This document shows, piece by piece, positions 1 through 6,278 of a stretch of DNA of 7,045 bases (position 1 is the first letter of the stretch; each line of letters begins with the position of its first letter). This DNA is from Massilia sp. UBA2709 (GTDB taxonomy: Bacteria > Pseudomonadota > Gammaproteobacteria > Burkholderiales > Burkholderiaceae_D). Location: assembly GCA_002354135.1 (NCBI GenBank), contig DEKZ01000191.1:1-7045 (forward strand), read 5' to 3'. The translations under genes and the position numbers were made by a program. Below the pieces are notes generated by a model. That model was not told the origin of the DNA and did not search any database. It saw only the letters and a list, made by a program, of their open reading frames with translations.

Positions 1-16
1 TGGGCTCTCGAGCCCA
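1..16. other. Small perfect hairpin at window edge
   Basis: A six-base inverted repeat (TGGGCT and AGCCCA) encloses a four-base CTCG loop. It lies 82 bp beyond the stop of the leftward dehydrogenase gene, where a terminator for that gene, or for a gene beyond the left edge, could sit. No T-run is visible on the leftward strand because the window ends there, so the role is unproven. The remaining bases between this hairpin and position 98 contain no convincing gene. Confidence 0.3.
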
Positions 17-97
17 CGCGGCCGTACCGAGGCGCACCCGACAATATTCTCATCCGCTCCCGCTGCGTAACGTGAACGATTCATCACGCCATGCCAC

Positions 98-997
98 TCA
101 CGGCAAGCGATCCTCCCCCTCCCCCAGCCTGATGCCCGGATTGATCCGCTCCAGCGCCAGCAGCGCCGCGGAATGGTCCGCCCCGCCCAGCTCGGCCTCG
201 ATCGCCTCGTAGCTGCGTGTCGCCGCCGAGGTCAGCGGCAGCGCCAGCCCGGCCTCGGCCGCCGCGGCCAGGACGTTGCGCATGTCCTTCAGTTGGCTCT
301 TCACCTGCCCGCCGGGCACGAAGTTCCGGTCCAGCATGCGCTGGCCGTGCAGCTCGAGGATGCGGCTGCCCGCGAAGCCGCCGCGGATCGCCTCGCGCAC
401 CGCGGCCGGGTCGGCGCCAGCGGCCTGGGCCAGCAGCAAGGCCTCGGCCACGACGTTGATCGTCGCGCCCACGATCAGCTGGTTGCACAATTTCGCCACC
501 TGCCCGCTGCCGGCCGGGCCGACCAGGCGTGCGCTGCCGAGCACGGCGAACAGCGGCAGGGCGAATTCGAAATCGTGCAGACTGCCGCCGGCCATGATTG
601 CCAGCGTGCCGCTTTGCGCGCCGGTCACGCCGCCCGAGACCGGCGCATCGAGGAAGCGCATGCCCTGCGCTTCCAGGCGCGCATGGAAGGCCAGGGCCTC
701 GTCGTGACGGGTCGAGCTCATGTCGATCCAGAGCGTTCCCGGCGCCATCGCCGGCAGCGCCGCGGTGATCGTTTCGTCGACCGCCGGTCCGGCTTCCAGC
801 ATCGAAACGACAATCGCGGCGCCTCGCACCGCCTGCTCAACCGAATCGCAGGCGAGCGCGCCATGCTCGGCAATCGTGCGCGCCTTGGCCGTGGTACGGT
901 TCCATGCATGCAGCGCAAAGCCGGCGTCCGCCAGGCGGGCGGCCATGGGTTGTCCCATCAGGCCGATACCCAGGAATGCGATCGTTAAATGACTCAT
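98..997 (-). CDS. NAD(P)-dependent oxidoreductase, 3-hydroxyisobutyrate dehydrogenase / tartronate semialdehyde reductase family
   Basis: This is a complete 299-residue protein, the usual length for the beta-hydroxyacid dehydrogenase family. These cytosolic enzymes reversibly oxidise a beta-hydroxyacid to its semialdehyde using NAD(P). Visible signatures, in order, are the N-terminal Rossmann motif GIGLMGQPMA (residues 10-19), the substrate-binding motif DAPVSGG (117-123), the catalytic lysine region GQVAKLCNQ with K169 and N172, and a conserved lysine in QLKDM (K237). The C-terminal half is the all-helical dimerisation domain. The ATG at 995-997 is chosen because AAGGAG lies a few bases upstream and the Rossmann strand begins at residue 5. 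The reading frame stays open upstream to 1270, but that part overlaps pagL and is not protein-like. The exact substrate (3-hydroxyisobutyrate, glycerate/tartronate semialdehyde, or another small hydroxyacid) cannot be told from sequence, and no pathway partner is adjacent. It is divergent from the pagL-like gene. Confidence 0.93.
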   Translation of the reverse strand: MSHLTIAFLGIGLMGQPMAARLADAGFALHAWNRTTAKARTIAEHGALACDSVEQAVRGAAIVVSMLEAGPAVDETITAALPAMAPGTLWIDMSSTRHDEALAFHARLEAQGMRFLDAPVSGGVTGAQSGTLAIMAGGSLHDFEFALPLFAVLGSARLVGPAGSGQVAKLCNQLIVGATINVVAEALLLAQAAGADPAAVREAIRGGFAGSRILELHGQRMLDRNFVPGGQVKSQLKDMRNVLAAAAEAGLALPLTSAATRSYEAIEAELGGADHSAALLALERINPGIRLGEGEDRLP

Positions 998-1050
998 GCG
1001 GCTCCTTGACAATTTTTCAGGGGCTGGCGACGCGCTTTTGTTCGTGCCAG

Positions 1051-1056
1051 TACAAT
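1051..1056 (+). promoter_or_regulatory. Possible -10 element for the pagL-like gene
   Basis: TACAAT differs from the sigma-70 -10 consensus at one base and lies 35 bp before the ATG at 1092, giving a predicted leader of roughly 30 nt. No good -35 hexamer sits at 16-18 bp spacing; the TTGACA at 1006-1011 is too far upstream. The call rests on the -10 box and its position in the 94-bp divergent intergenic region only. Confidence 0.35.
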
Positions 1057-1091
1057 ATTCAGCATTCGCCAGCGTGGACTGGCGCATATTC

Positions 1092-1661
1092 ATGAAAGCA
1101 ATTATGGTCTCTATCAAAAAAATCGGCAGCGCCCTCGCAGTGCTTGCCCTGATGAGCGTCGGCCAGGCATTCGCGGCAGACAATGGCTGGGTCGACTCGG
1201 TCAGCTTCGAAGCCGGCACCGGCTCCAAGGTACGCATGGGCCGCGTTGCCATCCAGTCGAACTGGGACAAGCAGTGGTTCGCCTCGAACGGCCGCCACCT
1301 GGGCGGTTACTGGGACCTGTCCGCCGCCTACTGGCGCGGCTCGGCCTACCGGAACGTGCCGGGCCAGCACCAGAACATCGGCGTGATCGGCGTCACCCCG
1401 GTCCTGCGCTACCAGCGCGACGACAAGCTCGGCTGGTACGTCGAAGGCGGCATCGGCGCCAACCTGATGTCAGAACTGTACAACAATTCCGACAACCGCC
1501 TGTCGACCGCCTTCCAGTTCGGCGACCACGTCGGCGTCGGCTACGTCACGCGCGACAAGTGGGACTTCGGCCTGAAGATCCAGCACTACTCGAACGCCAG
1601 CATCAAGAAGCCCAACAGCGGCGTCAACTTCCTGGTGGCCCAGGCCCGCTACCAGTTCTAA
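1092..1661 (+). CDS. pagL: PagL-type lipid A 3-O-deacylase (acyloxyacyl hydrolase family), outer membrane
   Basis: This 189-residue precursor has a signal peptide: a basic start with KK at 9-10, a hydrophobic core at about 11-24, and a likely cleavage after AFA at residue 28. The mature protein of about 161 residues fits the PagL eight-stranded beta-barrel, and it ends in the terminal Phe (YQF) typical of outer-membrane proteins. PagL removes the 3-position acyl chain of lipid A at the outer membrane. Family hallmarks are FGDHVGVG (143-150) and the active-site segment HYSNASIKKPNSG (165-177), giving catalytic His165 and Ser167. The third triad member of Pseudomonas PagL, a Glu 14 residues after the His, corresponds here to Asn179. 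The ATG at 1092 has only a weak ribosome site. An in-frame ATG at 1104 would give a shorter but still valid signal peptide, so the start could be either. It appears to be a single-gene unit followed by a hairpin. Confidence 0.9.
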   Translation: MKAIMVSIKKIGSALAVLALMSVGQAFAADNGWVDSVSFEAGTGSKVRMGRVAIQSNWDKQWFASNGRHLGGYWDLSAAYWRGSAYRNVPGQHQNIGVIGVTPVLRYQRDDKLGWYVEGGIGANLMSELYNNSDNRLSTAFQFGDHVGVGYVTRDKWDFGLKIQHYSNASIKKPNSGVNFLVAQARYQF

Positions 1662-1685
1662 GCGGTTCCAGCTGCCAGGTCCTGT

Positions 1686-1723
1686 TCAGGAACGCCCGGT
1701 TGAAATCGGCGTTTCCTGATTTA
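1686..1723 (+). terminator. Probable intrinsic terminator after pagL
   Basis: TCAGGAACGCC (1686-1696) pairs with GGCGTTTCCTGA (1708-1719), giving an 11-bp stem with one bulged T and an 11-base loop. A short TTTA tract follows. It lies 25 bp after the pagL stop and upstream of the MFS gene, as expected for separating the two units. The U-run is short, so termination may be incomplete. Confidence 0.55.
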
Positions 1724-1779
1724 TGTGACAATTCCGGACAGGCGCACGCACCCGCTGCGCCGGACCGGATGAGGGCCGA

Positions 1780-3216
1780 TTGGATAGTTCCACCGTCAAG
1801 AAATACCTGCCGTGGCTGGTCGCCACTGCCCTGTTCATGGAGCAGCTCGACGCCACGGTCGTCAACACCGCCATTCCGAGCATCGCAGCCAGCCTCGGCG
1901 TTACCCCGCTGAGCCTGAAGTCGGTCGTCACCAGCTACATCCTGGGCCTGGCCGTCGGCATTCCCGTGAGCGGGTGGATGGCGGACCGCTTCGGCACGCG
2001 CCGCGTCTTCCTCACGGCCATCGGCATCTTCACCCTGTCGTCGGTCCTCTGCGGCCTGTCGGTCAATGCCGAGATGATGACCTTCGCCCGCCTGCTGCAA
2101 GGCCTGGGCGGGGCGATGATGATGCCGGTCGGCCGCCTGGCCATCGTGCGCACCTTCCCGAAATCCGAATTGCTGGGGGCGATGAACTTCGTCATCATTC
2201 CCGCGCTGATCGGTCCCCTGCTGGGCCCGACCGTCGGCGGCCTGATGGTGCACTGGACGTCCTGGCGCGCCATTTTCTTCATCAACGTGCCCTTCGGGCT
2301 GATCGCAATGTACCTGGTGTACCGGCACATGCCGGACTACCATGGCGACGAGCGCCGCCCGCTCGACGTGCCGGGGCTGATCCTGTTCAGCACCGGGACC
2401 GCGATCCTGTCGTGGCTGCTGGAAATCTTCGGCGAACATAGCCTGAGCGGCATGAGCATGGCGCTGCTGCTGGCGCTCTCGATCGCCCTGCTCGCCAGCT
2501 ATGCCTGGCACGCCAGCCGCATCAAGTTTCCGCTGCTGCGCCTGTCGCTGTTGAAGGTGCGTACCTTCCGGATTTCCGTGGTCGGCGGCTTCGTGACGCG
2601 CCTGGGCGTCGGCGGCCTGCCCTTCCTGCTGCCGCTGCTCTACCAGCTGGGCCTGGGCCTGCCGGCCTGGCAATCCGGCCTCTTGATGATGCCATCGGCC
2701 GCCGCGGCAATGGGGATGAAACTGATCGCGCCGAAAGTGCTTGCGCGCTTCGGCTACCGCCAGGTGCTGGTGGCGAATACCCTGTGCATCGGCATCACCA
2801 TCTTCCTCTTCGGCCTGGTCGGACCGAACACCCCGCTGGCGGCCATCGTCTGCATCAGCCTGATGCAAGGTTTCTTCAATTCGCTGCAGTTTTCCAGCAT
2901 GAACACGCTGGCCTATGCCGACATCGACACCAAGGATTCGAGCATGGCCAGCACGATCTCCAGTTCCTTCCAGCAGCTGTCGATGAGCTTTGGTCTGGCC
3001 GCCGGCTCGCTGGTGACCGCCTGGTTCCTGGGCCGCGTACCCCAGACCAACCAGGTGCTGGTGACGGGCGCCCTGCACCACGCCTTCGATTTCCTGGCAG
3101 CACTGACCGTCCTGTCGGCCATCATCTTCTGGCGCCTGCGCTGCGAGGACGGCGACAGCATCAGCCGCGGACGGGAAAAGGCGGCCGAGGCCGAGCCGGT
3201 GGCCCAGCAAGCCTGA
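1780..3216 (+). CDS. MFS transporter, DHA2 (14-TM) drug:H+ antiporter family, HsrA-like
   Basis: This 478-residue inner-membrane protein has about 14 hydrophobic segments, as expected for the DHA2 branch of the major facilitator superfamily, which exports drugs and other toxic compounds using the proton gradient. Diagnostic motifs are all present: D1 as LDATVVN (23-29, with the membrane-embedded Asp24), motif A as GWMADRFGTRR (65-75), motif B around R104 and QG 107-108, and antiporter motif C as GPLLGPTVGG (145-154). From memory, GGAMMMPVGR, FGYRQVL and QFSSMNTLAYADI resemble E. coli HsrA/YieO. The substrate cannot be predicted. There is no adjacent membrane-fusion protein or TolC-like gene, so this does not look like a tripartite EmrAB pump. 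The start is TTG at 1780, with GAGG (1771-1774) five bases upstream, and it places the first helix close to the N-terminus. An ATG at 1769 is out of frame. The 118-bp upstream gap has no clear promoter beyond a weak GACAAT (1727-1732) preceded by TGT, and no regulator gene is next to it. Confidence 0.92.
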   Translation: MDSSTVKKYLPWLVATALFMEQLDATVVNTAIPSIAASLGVTPLSLKSVVTSYILGLAVGIPVSGWMADRFGTRRVFLTAIGIFTLSSVLCGLSVNAEMMTFARLLQGLGGAMMMPVGRLAIVRTFPKSELLGAMNFVIIPALIGPLLGPTVGGLMVHWTSWRAIFFINVPFGLIAMYLVYRHMPDYHGDERRPLDVPGLILFSTGTAILSWLLEIFGEHSLSGMSMALLLALSIALLASYAWHASRIKFPLLRLSLLKVRTFRISVVGGFVTRLGVGGLPFLLPLLYQLGLGLPAWQSGLLMMPSAAAAMGMKLIAPKVLARFGYRQVLVANTLCIGITIFLFGLVGPNTPLAAIVCISLMQGFFNSLQFSSMNTLAYADIDTKDSSMASTISSSFQQLSMSFGLAAGSLVTAWFLGRVPQTNQVLVTGALHHAFDFLAALTVLSAIIFWRLRCEDGDSISRGREKAAEAEPVAQQA

Positions 3217-3242
3217 AGGCTTGCCGGGGCCGGCAGGCCTTT
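3216..3242 (+). terminator. Intrinsic terminator, probably bidirectional
   Basis: The hairpin begins at the last base of the MFS stop codon. AAGGCTTGCC pairs with GGCAGGCCTT (one G-T wobble) around a GC-rich loop that can pair further, and TTTCT follows on the plus strand. Two convergent genes end on either side (3216 and 3244), so one structure probably serves both. The leftward U-run is poor. Confidence 0.6.
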
Positions 3243-3243
3243 C

Positions 3244-3528
3244 TCACTCCCTGCCGACCAGCGTGGCCAGCACGCGCTCGCGGTTGTTCATCACAAAATT
3301 CACGAAGACCGGTTCCTTCACGGCCAGGCGCAGCAGGCCGGGCAGCAGCGGGTAGCAGAAGGTCGCGACCTTGCGCACCGCCTCGTCGTTCTGCAAGGCG
3401 GCGCGCGCCGCTGTTTCGCTCCCACCCAGCAAGGGCCGGATCGCCGTTTCATGCTTGCCGACGATGTTTTTCATCGGCCCCAACAGCTTGTCGCTCAGTT
3501 CAGTTGCGCTCTGCATCACATCCTCCAT
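3244..3528 (-). CDS. Small conserved-looking protein of unknown function (94 aa)
   Basis: I do not recognise a family. The protein is 94 residues, appears wholly helical, and has no signal peptide. It has a charged N-terminal half (residues 1-53), a more hydrophobic segment including FCYPLLPGLLRLAV (57-70), and a basic/polar end (NNRERVLATL, 81-90). The single cysteine is C58. The hydrophobic part contains prolines and is short for a membrane span, so a soluble or membrane-associated protein seems more likely than an integral one. The case for a real gene is the near-perfect Shine-Dalgarno before the ATG, coding-like composition with strong GC at third positions, and tidy placement between a terminator and a divergent promoter region. 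An internal ATG at codon 5 also has GGAGG in front but is a weaker choice. It is divergent from the DUF2157 operon and may share control with it. Confidence 0.7.
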   Translation of the reverse strand: MEDVMQSATELSDKLLGPMKNIVGKHETAIRPLLGGSETAARAALQNDEAVRKVATFCYPLLPGLLRLAVKEPVFVNFVMNNRERVLATLVGRE

Positions 3529-3535
3529 GGTGAAG

Positions 3536-3543
3536 TCACCTCC
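3536..3543 (-). promoter_or_regulatory. Very strong ribosome binding site for the 94-aa gene
   Basis: On the minus strand GGAGGTGA matches eight consecutive bases of the anti-Shine-Dalgarno complement. It is separated by seven bases from the ATG at 3526-3528. This fixes the start codon and predicts high translation; no other gene in the window has a site this close to consensus. Confidence 0.8.
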
Positions 3544-3582
3544 CCATCATGGCGGTCCCGTGCCGCTAAGTAATGACACGAA

Positions 3583-3616
3583 GCAATTTTTGAAGAGCAT
3601 GCATTTTTGAAAAGCA
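3583..3616. repeat. Tandem direct repeat in the divergent intergenic region
   Basis: Two copies of a 14-base unit, ATTTTTGAAGAGCA (3586-3599) and ATTTTTGAAAAGCA (3603-3616), differ at one base. Both are preceded by GCA (the first copy has one extra A). The 17-bp period is greater than one helical turn and less than two. The AT-rich block stands out from the GC-rich surroundings and sits between two divergent genes, so it may be a regulator binding site or part of a promoter; TTGAAA at 3607-3612 could be a -35 element. No matching -10 is clear. Confidence 0.6.
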
Positions 3617-3694
3617 GTTTTCTCAAGGCGTGAACAATATGTCACCATAGAATGGCTGGCGCGCTTTGCTCATTACCGGAAAGAAGAAACCACC

Positions 3695-4609
3695 ATGCAT
3701 ACCCGTCATGCCATCTATGACCTCGTAGCACGCCACCGGCTCGATGCGCCGACCTTCGCCGCCTTGCGCCGCATTGCCGGCCTCGACCGCAAGCCTGTCC
3801 TGTCCTTGCAGCTGGTCCGGCGCGGCCTGACCTACATCGCTGCCCTGCTCGGTGGCCTGGGACTGATCTTCTTTGTCGCGGCGAACTGGCACTCCCTTGG
3901 ACGCGTTGGGCAGTTCGGCCTGCTCCAGGGGTTCACGGTGCTGAGCTGCGCGGGCGCGGCGCTTCTCCCCCGTGCGCGCGCGCCACTGGGCCTGCTGGGT
4001 TTGCTCTCGATTGGCGGACTGTTCGCCTACTTCGGCCAGACCTACCAGACTGGGGCCGACGCGTGGCAGCTGTTTGCCTTATGGACGGTCCTGGCGCTGC
4101 CGCTGGCGCTTGCCGCCCGTTCGGATGTGATCTGGGCGGCCTGGGTGATCGTGGCGTCGACGGCCATCACCACCTGGAGCTGGTCGCAGGGCTTCCGTTT
4201 CCATGACCATCCGGCGCCTGCACTGCTGGCTACCGGGCTTGCCTGCCTGATGAGCAAACCGCTGCAGCGCTTCAGCGGCGCCGGCCCCGTCAGCTTCAAC
4301 CTTGCGGTCGTGTTTGCCACGGGATGGCTGGCCGGGTCTTCCTCCGCCATCATTTCCCTGCCGATACTGCTGGCCGCCTCTGCCTTGCTGGCGCAACGCT
4401 CCTTGTTCGATGTGGTCGCGCTGAGCACGGTCGCGCTTGGCCTGATCTTTGTCGTACTCAGCCAGGTGGCCACCGGTTTGTTGTCCTCGTCCCTGGATAT
4501 CGGGGCGGTATTGCTGCTTGCCCTGCTTGCCTTGGCGGCGCTGGCCGGCGCAGTGCGCGGCATCCTTCATCTGCACCGCAGCTACCGTGAACAAGGGGAA
4601 GCACAATGA
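3695..4609 (+). CDS. DUF2157 domain-containing integral membrane protein
   Basis: This 304-residue protein has a short cytoplasmic-looking N-terminal part (1-42, rich in Arg and His) and then about eight or nine membrane segments to residue 290. The DUF2157 signature is clear: a first helix ending in FFVAANWHSLG (59-69), then FAYFGQTYQTGADAW (110-124) after the third hydrophobic segment. Family function is unknown; members are inner-membrane proteins often encoded beside DUF4401 and GDYXXLXY proteins, as here. Its stop overlaps the next gene's start by four bases (ATGA), so the two are almost certainly cotranscribed and translationally coupled, which suggests a membrane complex. The ATG at 3695 follows a purine-rich GGAAAGAAGAAA that is a weak ribosome site. 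TAGAAT at 3648-3653 is a possible -10 but lacks a good -35. Confidence 0.88.
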   Translation: MHTRHAIYDLVARHRLDAPTFAALRRIAGLDRKPVLSLQLVRRGLTYIAALLGGLGLIFFVAANWHSLGRVGQFGLLQGFTVLSCAGAALLPRARAPLGLLGLLSIGGLFAYFGQTYQTGADAWQLFALWTVLALPLALAARSDVIWAAWVIVASTAITTWSWSQGFRFHDHPAPALLATGLACLMSKPLQRFSGAGPVSFNLAVVFATGWLAGSSSAIISLPILLAASALLAQRSLFDVVALSTVALGLIFVVLSQVATGLLSSSLDIGAVLLLALLALAALAGAVRGILHLHRSYREQGEAQ

Positions 4610-6204
4610 GCAAACGCATGGACAGCGTGCTTCACGAAGCAGTGACGCAAGGCTTGATCTCGGGCGCCGTCGCAGCATCGCAGGACAGGGACCGCCCCTG
4701 GGCGGTCGTGGTCATGACGGCAGTCGCGGCCTGGTTTGCCGCGATACCTCTCGGCATATTCGTCGTGCTCGCATTACTGTCGGGCTCGACATCGAACCGC
4801 GGCGCATTCGTCGCCGTGGGCGTCCTGGTGCTCGGCGTCGCCCTCGCCATGCTTTATTTGGCCGGCAAGTCCCTGTTCGTCGAGCAGCTGGGCGTTGCCA
4901 GTCTCATCGTCGGCACTGCCTTGGTTGGTTTCGGCAGTTTCGACAGTAAAAGCGTCCAGTCGTGCCTCGGCGTGATGGCCTTGCTGACGATGATACTGGC
5001 AGTCATGATGCCGCAAAGCTGGCTGCGCGCACTGCTGGCCGCCAGTTTCGTCACCCTGCTCACCCTGTCGGTCTCCTACCGTGACTTTTACGCCGTGTCG
5101 ACCGGGCTTCCGGCTGAATATGTGCTGAACTTCATGGCGTTTGCCTGGATCGGCGGGCATGCCATGCTGCGACAAATCGAGCACAGCCCTGAGAGCGTCA
5201 GGATAGCCGGCGCGATGGAATCCATCCTCGCCGGCGTGGGCGCCATGACAGTCCTGTTGCTGGCCCTGTGTTCGGGGAAAACCTTCCTGTTGAGCGCTGG
5301 CCCCTTGTCCGATGTCCTGCCCTTCCGGACCAGCGCGGCTGCCGGTGCGACTGCCGCCTCGCTGGTGTCGGTGGCGTGCGCCCTGCTCGGCGCGGCCTGG
5401 CTGATGCGCCTATGGCCGGCGCTGCGCGCCCCCTGGTTCGCGGCGGTGGCGCTGACGGCTGCTTGCCTGTGCTGGTTTTCGGTCGCACTGGGCGCAGTGC
5501 TCCTGATGTGCGCGGTCTGCGCGGCGCATGGTCGCAGGAACCTCGCGGTGCTGGCTGCTGCATCGGCCTTGTGGATCGTCGGCGCCTTCTACTACCAGTT
5601 GGCCTGGCCCCTGGGCATGAAGGCGGCCGCGCTTGCAGCCTGCGGCGCCATGCTGGGTGCAGTGGCCCGCTTCGCGATGCCGGCAGAAGCTCCCGCAACG
5701 GCTGCCCCCGGACTCCTACCCGTTACTGACCAGCGTTGGCGACGCCTGCTCATCGGCGGCGCGGGCGCGGCCGTGCTCGTCGTGGCAAATGCGGCGATCT
5801 GGGAAAAGGAAGAGTTGATCCACCAGGGAGCCCCGGTGTTTGTCGAGCTGGCGCCGGTCGATCCGCGCTCGCTGATGCAGGGGGACTACATGGCGCTGAA
5901 CTATGCGTTCCCACCGGCAGTCGATCGCTCGCTTGCCGACGGCGCGCAACTTGTTGCGCGGCAAGCGCCGGACGGCGTCGTGACGCCGCTGCGCATCCAC
6001 GCAGGAGAGCCGCTGGCCGCGGACGAGATGCTCATCGAACTGGTGAGCAAGAATGGGCGCCTGACCATTGCCAGCGACGCCTGGTTTTTTGCCGAGGGTG
6101 AGGCGGAACGCTGGAGCCGCGCCAGATTCGGAGAGTTCCGCGTCGACGCCAAGGGCAAGGCGCTGCTGGTCGGCTTGCGTGGCCCGAAGCTGGAGAAGCT
6201 CTAG
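4606..6204 (+). CDS. DUF4401-GDYXXLXY fusion, integral membrane protein
   Basis: This 532-residue protein has two parts. Residues about 32-357 form a polytopic membrane region with roughly ten helices, including LYLAGKSLFVEQLGV (83-97) and YYQLAWPLGMKAAAL (329-343), which fit DUF4401. A linker with Ala and Pro (358-375) leads to a single helix (381-398) and then a non-membrane domain carrying ELAPVDPRSLMQGDYMALNY (414-433). This contains the defining GDYXXLXY motif at 426-433 and the usual preceding PVDPRSL. The helix followed by a soluble domain suggests the GDYXXLXY part faces the periplasm, but orientation is inferred. Its biochemical role is unknown. In many genomes, as I recall, the two domains are separate proteins, so this gene would be a natural fusion; the frame is continuous and no sequencing artefact is apparent. 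The start at 4606 overlaps the DUF2157 stop, with AAGGGGAA as ribosome site. No clear terminator is seen in the 74 bp after the stop. Confidence 0.87.
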   Translation: MSKRMDSVLHEAVTQGLISGAVAASQDRDRPWAVVVMTAVAAWFAAIPLGIFVVLALLSGSTSNRGAFVAVGVLVLGVALAMLYLAGKSLFVEQLGVASLIVGTALVGFGSFDSKSVQSCLGVMALLTMILAVMMPQSWLRALLAASFVTLLTLSVSYRDFYAVSTGLPAEYVLNFMAFAWIGGHAMLRQIEHSPESVRIAGAMESILAGVGAMTVLLLALCSGKTFLLSAGPLSDVLPFRTSAAAGATAASLVSVACALLGAAWLMRLWPALRAPWFAAVALTAACLCWFSVALGAVLLMCAVCAAHGRRNLAVLAAASALWIVGAFYYQLAWPLGMKAAALAACGAMLGAVARFAMPAEAPATAAPGLLPVTDQRWRRLLIGGAGAAVLVVANAAIWEKEELIHQGAPVFVELAPVDPRSLMQGDYMALNYAFPPAVDRSLADGAQLVARQAPDGVVTPLRIHAGEPLAADEMLIELVSKNGRLTIASDAWFFAEGEAERWSRARFGEFRVDAKGKALLVGLRGPKLEKL

Positions 6205-6278
6205 GCCAGGGCTTCACGGCTTGCGCCTGCTGATGCGCTATGCGGGTCCCGTTTGCGCTGGTCCCTGACAAGGGCGAT

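Noticed and set aside
41..49. ACAATATTC occurs at 41-49 and again at 1052-1060, flanking the dehydrogenase gene
   Set aside because: A nine-base match in AT-rich promoter-like stretches can arise by chance, there is no longer homology around it, and there are no mobile-element features between the copies.
173..988. 271-codon plus-strand open frame opposite the dehydrogenase
   Set aside because: Composition is dominated by Arg, Gln, His and Ala with no motif, and it runs antisense to a clear Rossmann dehydrogenase.
1624..3210. Long 528-codon open frame on the minus strand opposite the MFS gene
   Set aside because: It is a shadow of high-GC coding DNA: very rich in Gln, His, Gly, Asp and Arg, with no domain or hydrophobic pattern. 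The plus-strand frame has unmistakable MFS motifs.
3653..3670. Possible sigma-54 promoter (GG...GC with TTGCT) before the DUF2157 gene
   Set aside because: Spacing between the GG and GC pairs is 8 or 12, not the required 10.
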